32,603 nucleotides of DNA from JAZOXB01 sp040096185 (GTDB lineage Bacteria; Bacillota; Clostridia; Oscillospirales; Oscillospiraceae): NCBI RefSeq assembly GCF_040096185.1, contig NZ_JBBMFF010000208.1:1-32603 (forward strand), written 5' to 3'. Each line of letters begins with the position of its first letter. The first letter of the stretch is position 1. Of this stretch, positions 14,771 through 22,697 are shown piece after piece. The notes below the pieces were generated by a model that saw only the letters and a list, made by a program, of their open reading frames with translations, made no database searches and was not told the origin of the DNA. A program made the translations under genes and the position numbers.

Positions 14771-16385
14771 ACAATTTCTGTACTATGCTGAGTGCCGTAT
14801 CGATGGCGCTGACAATGCGTTCCTGCTCGTTGAGGGGTGGGATAGGCATTAGCACATTCCTGATAGCATCGATAGAAATGCTTTCCTGGGCAGTTGCTTT
14901 TTTGTATTTTGTCAACTGCTCATATCCAGTTGTGCTGCGCAGATAAAATAAAATGTACTCAATCAAAACCCCATTGCCTGAATAAGGCTCTATTTTCCCG
15001 ACATTTGAGCCGAGATGTGCTTTGTAAGTGCCCGGAAAAACTGCAACATTGCCGATGCTTCCAACATAAGGAGTAAGCAAGCAGCGTTTTGAAAGCTGGC
15101 TACGCCATAATTCATCTGATACGGTTTCCGGTATAAACCACTCAAAGTGCTCTATGAGTTTTCCGTTTTGGATGTTTTTCCCCTTAAAAAGCGGGATGCC
15201 GTGGTTCGTCAGCGCAGGGGCTATATATTTTGTGTACTCAAATCCTGCGAGTTTCGTTACAAACGAAATGTTTCCCAAGTATGTCCAAGCCCACGATTCT
15301 GGGATCTCAAAGGGCAGTTCATCATCGATACAGCGCTCCACACCGTCCAACTTCTCATAATGAGAATTATCCCGTCTGAAAATGACGGATTCGTGTTTGT
15401 CCTTTTTGATTTTGCCTTCCTTGATGAGCCGCTGTTTCTCTGCCCTTATACGCTCCAGCAGAGCCTCTGCAGGCTCGTCAGACGGGTCTTGGGGTACCAG
15501 CTTGCCTTGGACTGCCTCTTGCAGTATCGACTTCTTGAGAGTCTCTGGGAAACTGCCATTGAGATTTTGGAGCGCTGTGTCCACAACAGCGTAATCTGCC
15601 ACCTTGGGGAGCACTCGTTTCAGCATCGCAATAATCCGTCCCATTTCCTCGCGTGGCGGAATCGGGACTGGCAGATTCATCATCTGCTCACGAGAGAGGT
15701 TATAAAACGCTTGTCCGGATTTGTGTGTAATGTTTCGGCAGTTATCACGATGGTGTTTAGCAGCAAAAGCGTAAAGCAGATATTCTGATACGACATCGTC
15801 GTTAAAGTGTGGTATGAGCATAAGCACAAAACCGCCAACAACCGTGTCGGAATAATCTTTGTCTATGAGTGCGATTTTGCCGATGTGATCCAGGCTACTA
15901 ACTGCAGGCGTGATCATATAGTTTTTTCTCAAATACAGCTCTGGTTTTACGAGCTCGCTTGAGATGAAGACATCGTCGCCCTTAAAAAGGAACTGTTCCT
16001 CACCGATATTTCCGCCACGCAGTACCCTTATCATTTTGTCCGCCTTTATAGCGAGGGCATCCTTTTTGTACGCAAGCCCAGACATATTTGAGAAAAGGTC
16101 GCCTACCCGGCACCATTCCCAAGATGACGGTATCTCAAAAGGCACTAAATCCGCCAGCGACCGTACTTCATCGCCGATTTTCTCATAAGGAGTATTATCG
16201 GCACCTTTGAAGATAACAGAGGGGTTCTTTTCACGCTTGATCTTCTTCTCTTTGATGAGCCGCTCTTTCTCCGCACGGATGCGCTCCAACAGGACGCTGG
16301 CGGGCTCGTCATTCGGGTCCTGCGGCACGAGCTTGCCCTGAACAGCCATCTGGAGAATGGAGTTTTTCAGTTGCTGCGCAGTCAT
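14769..16385 (-). CDS. hsdS: Type I restriction-modification specificity subunit HsdS
   Basis: 538 residues with two target-recognition halves, the normal layout. Each half starts with the same conserved unit: LKNSILQMAVQGKLVPQDP at about 6-24 and LKKSILQEAVQGKLVPQDP at about 285-303, then LLERIRAEK-RLIKE-KIK and a W-W/A-SW target domain. The helical spacer region LNEQERIVSAIDTAL ends the protein. HsdS tells the HsdM methyltransferase which sequence to modify. Its ATG overlaps the hsdM stop in ATGA. The 51-bp inverted repeat (16149-16199) at the start of target domain 1 is shared with the recombinase ORF, so the first domain is a likely switch point. Confidence 0.92.
   Translation of the reverse strand: MTAQQLKNSILQMAVQGKLVPQDPNDEPASVLLERIRAEKERLIKEKKIKREKNPSVIFKGADNTPYEKIGDEVRSLADLVPFEIPSSWEWCRVGDLFSNMSGLAYKKDALAIKADKMIRVLRGGNIGEEQFLFKGDDVFISSELVKPELYLRKNYMITPAVSSLDHIGKIALIDKDYSDTVVGGFVLMLIPHFNDDVVSEYLLYAFAAKHHRDNCRNITHKSGQAFYNLSREQMMNLPVPIPPREEMGRIIAMLKRVLPKVADYAVVDTALQNLNGSFPETLKKSILQEAVQGKLVPQDPSDEPAEALLERIRAEKQRLIKEGKIKKDKHESVIFRRDNSHYEKLDGVERCIDDELPFEIPESWAWTYLGNISFVTKLAGFEYTKYIAPALTNHGIPLFKGKNIQNGKLIEHFEWFIPETVSDELWRSQLSKRCLLTPYVGSIGNVAVFPGTYKAHLGSNVGKIEPYSGNGVLIEYILFYLRSTTGYEQLTKYKKATAQESISIDAIRNVLMPIPPLNEQERIVSAIDTALSIVQKL
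16149..16199 (-). repeat. 51-bp inverted repeat, right copy (inside hsdS)
   Basis: Partner of 13983-14033, inverted, with one mismatch. It covers hsdS codons for DNTPYEKIGDEVRSLAD at the entrance of target domain 1. An exchange between the copies would invert about 2.1 kb and replace the hsdS region that follows. Confidence 0.9.
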
Positions 16386-17345
16386 TCTTCGCCCTCCTCC
16401 GTAATGTCAATGCCAAGGATATCGGTGATCTGGGCAAGGATGCGGTCAATGTCAGCGTTCAGGCTGGCCCGCTTCTCCTGGTACTGCTGAATCAGTTCCT
16501 TCGGCGGCAGGATTTCCTCCTCTTCGTGAGGATAGCCGCAGAGGTCGATGTTATAGCTCCGTGCTTTCAGCTCCTCGACGGTGTACTTCTTCGCCTTATC
16601 AAAGCCGTCGATGGTGATTTCCTCACGGTTGTCCCACCACTCAACAGCCGGGGCAAAGTGCTCCAGCTTCATGGGCTTCGTCTTGGAGAAGTTCTTGTAC
16701 CCCTCCGGCATATCCAAACGGTAGAACCAAGTCTCCGTCGTGGGATGCGTCCGGTCGAAGAACAGAATATTTGTCGTAATAGAGGTATACGGCGCAAAAA
16801 CGCTGTGCGGCATACGAATGACCGTATGGAGGTTAAACTCGGACAGCAGCTTTTCTTTGATCGCCATTTTGGCATTATCTGTGCCGAACAGGAAGCCGTC
16901 AGGCAAAATGATAGCGCAGCGACCGTTCTGCTTCAGCCGATACATGATGACCGACATAAAGAGGTCGGCGGTTTCGCTGCTGCGAAGGTCAGCCGGGAAA
17001 TTCTGCTTCACGCCCTCTTTTTCGTTGCCGCCATAAGGAGGATTCATCAGAATGACATCGAAGCGGTCACTCTCTTTGTACTCACGCACATTCTTTTCCA
17101 GACTGTTGCCATGAATGATGCGAGGATTGTCGATGTCGTGGAGCAGCATATTCGTGGCGCACAGAAGGAACGGCAGCGCCTTCTTTTCAATGCCATAGAT
17201 GGAGTTGCTGTAAACCGTTCTGTCCTCGACTGTCTGCACTTGGGCATCCAGCACCTTCAGCGCAGAGGTGAGGAAGCCGCCTGTACCGCAGGCGAAGTCC
17301 GCAATTGACTCGCCGAGCTTTGGCTTGATCATCTGCACCATAAAA
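16382..17345 (-). pseudogene. hsdM: Type I restriction-modification methyltransferase HsdM, N-terminus missing
   Basis: Only the catalytic and C-terminal part is present, about 320 residues against about 500 in intact HsdM. The recognisable sequence begins at FMVQMIKPKLGESIADFACGTGGFL, which holds SAM motif I (DFACGTGGF), and includes the adenine methylase motif NPPYGG. The HsdM N-terminal domain and the region up to FTP/FM are absent. Immediately upstream of about 17345 the DNA belongs to an unrelated plus-strand reading frame, so the gene was cut by recombination or insertion. An ATG at 17339-17341 could give a short product, but loss of the N-terminal domain makes activity doubtful. No hsdR lies in the window. 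Confidence 0.85.
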
Positions 17346-17347
17346 GG

Positions 17348-17647
17348 ATGAAGCTCGATCCGAAGGTCTATTACAAGATTGACGGCGGACAGCTCTGCCT
17401 CTGGCTTACGCCGGTCTATGACCTCTACACGAAGTACCGCAAGGACTACGCCATTGTCGGTGAGGTGCTGACATACGCACAGTTTAAGAAACAACTGCAG
17501 CACTCCGAGTATTTTATCGCCAGCAATCAGCAGAAACGCATCGGCACGGAGAACCACAAGTGTTGGATCATCGACTACGAGCTTTTGCGGAAAAACTGCG
17601 ATGTGACAGGCCTTGAGGTCACAGAAATTGAACCGCTCACAGTGTAA
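17348..17647 (+). pseudogene. C-terminal remnant of a probable mobile-element replication protein
   Basis: About 99 codons, with no ribosome site before the first ATG and no 5' part; the frame begins at the hsdM junction. The peptide reads like the end of a phage or plasmid primase/helicase (winged-helix-like, with YAQFKKQLQHSEYF, KCWIIDYELLRKNCDVTGLE). A primase/VapE-type gene stands at the right edge of this window, and this could be the tail of a related copy from an older element. The identification is tentative; the truncation is clear from the context. Confidence 0.45.
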
Positions 17648-17664
17648 CTTGTAACCTCTGTAAC

Positions 17665-17681
17665 CTCTCTATTATAGAGAG
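17665..17681. repeat. Palindrome and TGTAACCTC repeat at a mosaic junction
   Basis: CTCTCTA-TTA-TAGAGAG is a perfect 7-bp inverted repeat. It directly follows two copies of TGTAACCTC (17650-17667 region). It lies between the replication-protein remnant and the serine recombinase remnant and may mark the old junction or a regulatory site. Confidence 0.5.
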
Positions 17682-18178
17682 ATACGCGGGAAAGTTTGGA
17701 CGAAGAAACCATCAAGCAGGTTTTTATCAAGGCTTTGAACATTCTCGGAAAAGAACGCGACCTCATCATTGTTGGCTTTGAAGAAATCAAGGATTCCGCT
17801 TTCCTGACTGATGAGCTTGAAGCGGAGGCAGGTCGGCTGAACGGCGAGATGAACGCGGTCGCTGAACTGATGCAGAAGTGCATTGACGAAAATGCCCGTG
17901 TCGCACAAGACCAGGAAGAATACGGAAAACGCTACGATGCTCTGGTACAGAAATTCGATGCGGCGAAGGCAAAGCTGGACGAGACACAGGCTGAAATAAC
18001 CAAGCGGCAGGCACAGCGGCAGATGATGGAGAACTTCATGAAAGTGCTGCAGTCACTGCCGGAGCAGGTCGATTACTTTGACGAAGGCACCTGGTACGCC
18101 ATGTGCGACTTCATTACAGTTTACAACAAGGATGACATCCGGGTTACCTTCCATAACGGATTGGAAATCCGAGTGTAA
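17678..18178 (+). pseudogene. C-terminal remnant of a large serine recombinase
   Basis: About 165 codons. A TTG at 17696 is the first possible start, but no catalytic or zinc-ribbon part precedes it. The peptide has a long coiled-coil (residues about 40-120, ELEAEAGRLNGEM...AKAKLDETQAEITKRQAQRQ) and the family ending F-E-TWYAMCDFITVYNKDDIRVTFHNGLEIRV, as in the last 150 residues of large serine recombinases of Clostridia elements. The coiled-coil controls synapsis direction in intact proteins. With no N-terminal 350 residues, this copy cannot recombine DNA. It ends in a strong terminator. Confidence 0.75.
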
Positions 18179-18184
18179 AGATTA

Positions 18185-18225
18185 CTCCCCACAACGGCTC
18201 ACTTGAACCGATGTGGGGAGCTTTT
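18185..18225 (+). terminator. Rho-independent terminator after the recombinase remnant
   Basis: CTCCCCACA (18185-18193) pairs with TGTGGGGAG (18212-18220), with an inner CGG/CCG stem, then CTTTTC. It also lies just beyond the stop of the minus-strand anti-sigma gene. Confidence 0.85.
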
Positions 18226-18230
18226 CTGTC

Positions 18231-18992
18231 TTACTTTGTAATAGCCGAAAAATCGGGCTCACCTTTTGTTATGATGCTGAAAATCAAATCTGTCGTTTCT
18301 TGACTTACCGCATCTGCATCACTTTTGTCTCCATAACACTCCACAAACACATTCGTATTTCCAATGGAGAACGAAGCGAAGAATATTGCGGATTGCTCAC
18401 CTCTGCTGTTGGGATTGGTAATAAAATATCCCGTAGTGACAGGAATTCCGTTTACCGATGAGCTGCTTTCGTTTCCTTCCAGAACCACATCGCTTATTGG
18501 AAAATTATCCTGGGCAAATATGATTGTCGCATCACCGAGTTTTCCTTCGACTTGGAGCAGATCCCCGTTTTCCTCTCGGAAAGTTCCGATGGCTGATCTT
18601 CGTTCAGTGGTTTCAGGAAGTATGGAGTCCAATTCTGCATCTGTCAGTTCACGCGATGAAACGGGATAGCCGACATGAATACTTGCCACGTTGGTCCTTC
18701 CGATGTGATAGACAATGGAGTCACCGCTTGCAAGATTAACAGTATAACCTTTAGAACCAAACCATCCCATATTGCTGCCAACAATTCCTGTTACTGCGAC
18801 TATGGCTACCAGGCAAGCGGCAACTGGAATCAGGAACTTTTTGAAATTCTTTCTCTGTGACATATAGTTCACCTTATCCTTTCTGTCATGAACAGAACGG
18901 TTCTCCTCTAAAATCGCAGAAAGCATACGATCATTTGCAGAATCGCTCGGTTCGATTTTGTCCCAAGAAGTAATGATTTTATTGTTCTTCAT
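18231..18992 (-). CDS. Membrane-anchored putative anti-sigma factor
   Basis: 253 residues from the ATG at 18990-18992, chosen because AGGAG lies nine bases upstream and the alternative ATG nine bases earlier is too close to it. Residues 1-52 are cytoplasmic and could bind the sigma factor. KFLIPVAACLVAIVAVTGIV (about 52-71) is one membrane segment, and about 180 residues lie outside the cell. The outer part has no family I can name with certainty. The start overlaps the sigma gene end by 14 bases, the classic sigma/anti-sigma arrangement. The function is inferred mainly from this. Confidence 0.7.
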   Translation of the reverse strand: MKNNKIITSWDKIEPSDSANDRMLSAILEENRSVHDRKDKVNYMSQRKNFKKFLIPVAACLVAIVAVTGIVGSNMGWFGSKGYTVNLASGDSIVYHIGRTNVASIHVGYPVSSRELTDAELDSILPETTERRSAIGTFREENGDLLQVEGKLGDATIIFAQDNFPISDVVLEGNESSSSVNGIPVTTGYFITNPNSRGEQSAIFFASFSIGNTNVFVECYGDKSDADAVSQETTDLIFSIITKGEPDFSAITK

Positions 18993-19479
18993 CGAAATCA
19001 TCTCCTAACCTTTCTTTGAGGATGGCACGAGCCTCGTGCAAATAATTACGGATTGTCGATTGCGGCTTTTTCAGGATGCCTGCGATTTCCACGCTGGTAT
19101 ATCCTTCATAATAATACAGATAGACCACGGTCTTATACTTTTCGGGGAGTTCCATAACCACTTGGAAAACATCATCCGTTTCGATATTTTCTGAGCTGGG
19201 GAGATTGTAGAAATCCTCGATGTTCTCGTGTCTGCGCCACCAATGCCGCAGGACATTTTTGCAAATGTTCGTGGCAGTTCTGATAAGCCATGCCTTTTCG
19301 TGTTCTTCGCTTTCAAAAGCGGGACCGCTCTTGATTAGCTGGAAGAATGTATCCTGAACCGCATCCTCGGTATCAGCAGGACTTTTCATGTAAGCAAAGC
19401 AGACGCGATAAACAGTTTTACTGTGGCGTTTGTAGATCTCCGCAATCTCTTTGTCCGTACGCAACAAAGATTTTGACAT
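18979..19479 (-). CDS. ECF-type RNA polymerase sigma factor
   Basis: 166 residues from the ATG at 19477-19479, which follows GGAGGGCAAGGCGAG; an upstream in-frame GTG at 19500 is less likely. Region 2 (VYRVCFAYMKSPADTEDAVQDTFFQLI) and region 4 (LPEKYKTVVYLYYYEGYTSVEIAGILKKPQSTIRNYLHEAR, a typical HTH) are complete and joined by a short linker, the two-domain ECF layout. It would direct RNA polymerase to stress or signal promoters when released by the overlapping anti-sigma protein. Both genes are intact although they stand between recombinase remnants. Confidence 0.92.
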   Translation of the reverse strand: MSKSLLRTDKEIAEIYKRHSKTVYRVCFAYMKSPADTEDAVQDTFFQLIKSGPAFESEEHEKAWLIRTATNICKNVLRHWWRRHENIEDFYNLPSSENIETDDVFQVVMELPEKYKTVVYLYYYEGYTSVEIAGILKKPQSTIRNYLHEARAILKERLGDDFDEEQ

Positions 19480-19550
19480 CTCGCCTTGCCCTCCTTTCAC
19501 TACTAATACAATTGAGAACGCAAAAGTGTCGGATAAAAAAGAAAAAAATT

Positions 19551-19579
19551 TCAGAAACCATTATAACGCCGGTTTCTGA
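19551..19579 (-). terminator. Hairpin with long T tract pointing toward the sigma gene
   Basis: TCAGAAACC and GGTTTCTGA form a perfect 9-bp stem with an 11-base loop. On the minus strand it is followed by AATTTTTTTCTTTTTT, an ideal terminator layout. It would stop leftward transcription before the ECF sigma gene. The loop contains TATAAT on the minus strand, with no matching -35. Confidence 0.7.
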
Positions 19580-19632
19580 TAGCAGAATGAAAAAATTGAA
19601 AATTCCGAGCCTTATCTACGGAAAGGTTACAG

Positions 19633-19664
19633 AATTTGAACCCGTCCGAGAAATTTGAACCCGT
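19633..19664. repeat. Two 13-bp direct repeats AATTTGAACCCGT
   Basis: Exact copies at 19633-19645 and 19652-19664, 19 bases apart start to start, about 40 bases before the truncated serine recombinase. They might be an insertion footprint or a recombinase site. Confidence 0.7.
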
Positions 19665-19704
19665 TTTTCTGTAAAAATAAAATTGTATCAAAGACGGCTT
19701 TTAG

Positions 19705-20625
19705 ATAGATGAGGGCATTTCCGGCACTTCCGTTCTGCACCGTGAGCACTTTCTCGAAATGATCGAGAAATGCAAGGCGGGAGAGATCGACCTTATCATC
19801 ACGAAGCAAGTCAGCCGTTTTGCCAGAAATGTGCTTGACAGTCTGAACTACATTTTCATGCTGCGAAAGCTCGACCCGCCTGTGGGCGTGTACTTTGAGA
19901 CCGAGAAGCTCAACACGCTGGATAAGAGCAGCGATATGGTCATTACCGTATTGAGCCTTGTGGCGCAAAGTGAGTCCGAGCAAAAATCCAACAGTCTGAA
20001 ATGGTCATTCAAGCGCCGAAGGGCGCAGGGGCTTGGGATCTATCCAAGTTGGGCTCTGCTCGGCTATCGGCTGGATGATGAAAAGAGCTGGGAAATCGTA
20101 GAGGATGAAGCGGATATTGTCAGAACCATATACAGTCTCTACCTGGACAGCTATTCATCCACGCAAATTGCGGAATTGCTGACAAAAAGCGGCATTCCCA
20201 CTGTAAAAGGTCTATCGGTTTGGAGTTCCGGCAGTGTCCTGGGCATCCTCAAAAACGAAAAATACTGTGGGGACGCCTTGTGTCAAAAAACAGTTACGAT
20301 AGACTTTTTCACGCATAAGAGTGTAAAGAACAACGGCATAGAACCGCAGTATTTCGTTGAGGGGCATCATATCCCCATCATCGAGAAAAACGACTGGCTG
20401 TTGGCACAGCAGATCCGTAAAGAACGACGGTATCGGAAACGGCGCAGCACCCACCGGAAGCCACGCATCGTGGTCAAGGGAGTACTGTCCGGCTTCATGA
20501 TCGTCGACCCATCGTGGGACGAGGAGTATGTGGACAATCTACTTATCTCTGCGACCCAAAAACCAGAACCCGCCCCGGCAGTTGCCGAGGAGGACGAAAA
20601 CTTTATTGTAATTGAGAAGGAGTAA
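19705..20625 (+). pseudogene. Serine recombinase lacking its catalytic N-terminus
   Basis: The frame is open from 19705 (stop at 19702-19704); the first ATG is 19759 (288 codons). Homology begins abruptly inside the resolvase domain at IDEGISGTSVLHREHFLEMIEKC, so about 70 residues with the catalytic serine are missing. The rest is well kept: LIITKQVSRFARN, VITVLSLVAQSESEQKS, then the recombinase domain (GYRLDDEKSWEIVEDEADIVRTIYSLY, GILKNEKYCGDALCQKT). There is no four-cysteine zinc ribbon; the C-terminus runs through VVKGVLSGFMIVDPSW to an acidic tail. It is followed after five bases by a small gene. Without the serine it should not cut DNA, but it might still bind it. Confidence 0.8.
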
Positions 20626-20630
20626 CTACC

Positions 20631-21098
20631 ATGTTTGAAAAATTTTCTGTCATCGACCTTATTAAAACCCGTTCCGCCTCTGTCTGCACTTTCGCAGGCA
20701 ATATCGTGAAGTTCAATGTGCAGACCGCACAGGAGCTCCACTTCCCGGAGTACATCCAGTTTCTGATCGAGCCGAAGTCGAAGCAGTTCGCTATCCGGGC
20801 CTGCAAGGAGGATGCCCCGAATGCCGTGCGCTTCTCCAAGCCGGAGGGCGCGCAGAAAGCGCAGATCAAAATCAGCAACGCCACGGTCGTGGATATGGTC
20901 AGAAAACTGATGGACTGGAATGCCGAGGATAATTGGAACGTCCCCGGTATTTACTTTGCCGACGAACAGGGCATCATGTATGCACTGGAATCGGCATACG
21001 CACCCAGATCGAAAGGTGGCTGGGCAGCCCGCCGTGAGCGTGAAGCTGCCGCCGCTATCGCAGAGGACATCATAGACAACGAGGAGGTCGATAACTAA
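20631..21098 (+). CDS. Conserved mobile-element protein, unknown function
   Basis: 155 residues from the ATG at 20631 (GAAGGAG eight bases upstream). The protein is soluble, with VCTFAGNIVKFNVQTAQELHFPEYIQFLIEPKSKQFAIR in the N-terminal half, a predicted helix AARREREAAAAIAEDI near the end, and an acidic tail. It starts five bases after the serine recombinase remnant and was probably translated with it. The same pairing of such a protein with a recombinase is, as far as I recall, common in Clostridia elements, so it may assist or regulate recombination; this is inference from position. A terminator follows at once. Confidence 0.7.
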   Translation: MFEKFSVIDLIKTRSASVCTFAGNIVKFNVQTAQELHFPEYIQFLIEPKSKQFAIRACKEDAPNAVRFSKPEGAQKAQIKISNATVVDMVRKLMDWNAEDNWNVPGIYFADEQGIMYALESAYAPRSKGGWAARREREAAAAIAEDIIDNEEVDN

Positions 21099-21104
21099 GT
21101 GAAA

Positions 21105-21150
21105 GATGCCGGACTGCCCACGCTTTTGGTGTCAGTCCGGCATCGTTTTT
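21105..21150. terminator. Terminator between convergent genes
   Basis: GATGCCGGACTG (21105-21116) pairs perfectly with CAGTCCGGCATC (21133-21144), followed by GTTTTT. It ends the plus-strand gene and sits three bases from the stop of the minus-strand operon, so it probably works both ways. Confidence 0.85.
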
Positions 21151-21152
21151 GC

Positions 21153-21788
21153 TTATTCATCCGCACTTTCGCCGCTATGCTCGTTTTCGGAGAGGCTTGG
21201 GTCTGCGAGTTTCCGAAACATTTCTTCCATGTTGATGGGATGTAAAGAGGCTGTGACCTCATCCCAATCGATAAGCTCATAGTTGTAAAAATCGAATTTT
21301 TCCTTATTTTCTTTATAGTACCCCTTGGCGCACAAACACAGCACCATGCACAGCCTCCGCACATTTACTCGGTAACTGCGGACTTCCGTGCCGTCAGAGC
21401 TTGTCATTACACTGCTTCCTTCTCCGCCGTAAATGCGAAACGGTTGCTCTGACTGAATTACCAACGAAAAGCGGTCGATTGGGATGGGATGCTTCCCGTT
21501 CTTTTGCAGGTTCGGATTTCCTTCATGGAGCAATGAGCAGCGGAGGCTATATACCACCTCACCGCTTAAGTACGGCATTTCCGGTTCGTCCTCAGTACAC
21601 TTTGGAGGTTTCTCCGTCACCCCCACAATTTTATCGTACCACTGTATATAGCGCTCTCTGGTACTACGCAAAGATGGATATTCCGCCTTTCCGCAGATGT
21701 CCGGCAGTGTGAGCGCCAGGTTCAGCGCTGCAAAATAGAGGTCGTGGTTCAGCGCTTTTTCTATCTCATCTATGATTCGCAGTATCAT
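21153..21788 (-). CDS. HEPN-like protein with an R-x4-H motif, putative
   Basis: 211 residues; ATG at 21786-21788 with GGAGG nine bases before it. The N-terminal half is helical (LYFAALNLALTLPDICGKAEYP), and YLSGEVVYSLRCSLLHEGNP contains R83-x4-H88 in a helix-like context, the catalytic spacing of HEPN-type RNases (R-x4-6-H). The second half (residues about 95-160) is beta-rich, with RSYRVNVRRLCMVLCLCAKGYY. It is the last gene of the XRE-immA operon of the mobile element. HEPN proteins are common in toxin-antitoxin and phage-defence systems. The assignment rests on one motif and its surroundings; it could also be a non-catalytic relative. Confidence 0.5.
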   Translation of the reverse strand: MILRIIDEIEKALNHDLYFAALNLALTLPDICGKAEYPSLRSTRERYIQWYDKIVGVTEKPPKCTEDEPEMPYLSGEVVYSLRCSLLHEGNPNLQKNGKHPIPIDRFSLVIQSEQPFRIYGGEGSSVMTSSDGTEVRSYRVNVRRLCMVLCLCAKGYYKENKEKFDFYNYELIDWDEVTASLHPINMEEMFRKLADPSLSENEHSGESADE

Positions 21789-21791
21789 CGC

Positions 21792-22079
21792 CTACTGCCT
21801 CCGCTCTACAAACCATCGTCCGATGTTGTTTCCTGTAAGGTCTGCGCTGCGCTCGAAAAACAGATAGCTCTGGTGACCGCCGATCCATATCGTATAGCGG
21901 TCGCCCTGGCCTCCGGCTTTCAGCACAGGAGCTTGACGGATATCGGACACACGGTCTATCTCATATTTCTCGCCGTCCTCCCAAGTGATGATCCTGGGGA
22001 ACATCGTGCCGTCAGCAGCAAAATCTGCTTTGACGGCTACATATACTTTCAGCGGCTTATTCACCGTAGCAGTCTGCAT
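21792..22079 (-). CDS. Small conserved mobile-element protein, unknown function
   Basis: 95 residues from the ATG at 22077-22079, which follows GGAGGTGCCGGACG; an ATG eight codons upstream has no ribosome site. The sequence is beta-rich (KVYVAVKADFAADGTMFPRIITWEDGEKYEIDRV, then YTIWIGGHQSYLFFE, then GRWFVERRQ) with no known domain that I can name. As I recall it, similar proteins occur next to ImmA and Y-family polymerase genes in Firmicutes elements. It overlaps the end of immA by about 20 bases and is followed after three bases by the R-x4-H gene, so it is in the middle of one operon. Confidence 0.7.
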   Translation of the reverse strand: MQTATVNKPLKVYVAVKADFAADGTMFPRIITWEDGEKYEIDRVSDIRQAPVLKAGGQGDRYTIWIGGHQSYLFFERSADLTGNNIGRWFVERRQ

Positions 22080-22614
22080 CGTCCGGCACCTCCATATTGG
22101 CAAGGAAATTACTCCGCGCCGAGATCGGCGGCTCTATCAGCTTATAGCCCTTCCACTTCAGCACACGGAATTTAAAATCAAGCAGTTCCGCTGGGACACG
22201 GAGCATTGCGGCGGCAGAGAAAAAAGTGGTGTCACGGTTGAGTGTTTCAAGGACATCCTGGTCTCTGAGTAAATACTCGGCAGCAAACAGATTGGCGTCC
22301 TTCTCCAACAGCGAGCTCTCATCGAATAGGCCAATATCGTGAAATGCGTGAATACCCGAATGGCGGTGCAGCACCGCATGACCCAGCTCATGGGCTACAA
22401 TGATTTTCTGAACCGCTTCCGGCAGGTCACAGTTGACCGTGATCGTTCGTATCCGCTTGCTCTCTAAGTAAAACCCTTTTATGGCATCCGGGGTGTTTCC
22501 GAGAGCCTGACTGAGCAGAAGGATATTCATATCCTCGCAAAGCCGGAACGGATTGCTTTCGTGGTATTTCTTTTGTAGGGCTTCGACTGCGCCGCACACT
22601 TCTGCGTATGACAC
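22057..22614 (-). CDS. ImmA/IrrE-family metallopeptidase (anti-repressor protease)
   Basis: 185 residues, starting with GTG at 22612-22614 behind AGGAGGAGGTGAGCCT. The zinc site HELGH is at 75-79 and the third ligand is probably the glutamate in LEKDANLFAAEYLL (about residue 104-111). Such proteases cleave a neighbouring XRE repressor after DNA damage or other signals (ImmA of ICEBs1, IrrE/PprI of Deinococcus). Here the XRE gene lies directly upstream on the same strand, 83 bases away, and a divergent translesion polymerase is the likely target. This strongly suggests an ImmR/ImmA-type switch. Confidence 0.88.
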   Translation of the reverse strand: MSYAEVCGAVEALQKKYHESNPFRLCEDMNILLLSQALGNTPDAIKGFYLESKRIRTITVNCDLPEAVQKIIVAHELGHAVLHRHSGIHAFHDIGLFDESSLLEKDANLFAAEYLLRDQDVLETLNRDTTFFSAAAMLRVPAELLDFKFRVLKWKGYKLIEPPISARSNFLANMEVPDDADCYGE

Positions 22615-22697
22615 AGGCTCACCTCCTCCTTATGTAAAATGGGTATACTGACCCCATGCTGTAATTATACAATGGTAACTGTCCCATAAAACGGACA

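Larger units (their letters stand above)
19480..19704. other. Intergenic region upstream of the ECF sigma gene
   Basis: 225 bases with no gene. It holds the hairpin at 19551-19579, the two direct repeats at 19633-19664, and the point near 19700 where serine recombinase homology begins abruptly. A plausible but untested ECF-type promoter could lie in the CCGACACTTTTGCGTTCTC stretch (minus strand, just upstream of the sigma gene); I could not define its boxes. Confidence 0.4.

Noticed and set aside
16382..17557. HsdM as a complete 391-residue protein starting at 17557
   Set aside because: The first about 70 codons are antisense to a plus-strand remnant and do not resemble HsdM; homology starts only at about 17345.
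22615..22697. Separate promoter for immA at the TATAAT on the minus strand (22669-22664)
   Set aside because: No acceptable -35 at 16-18 bases; read-through from the XRE promoter is simpler.
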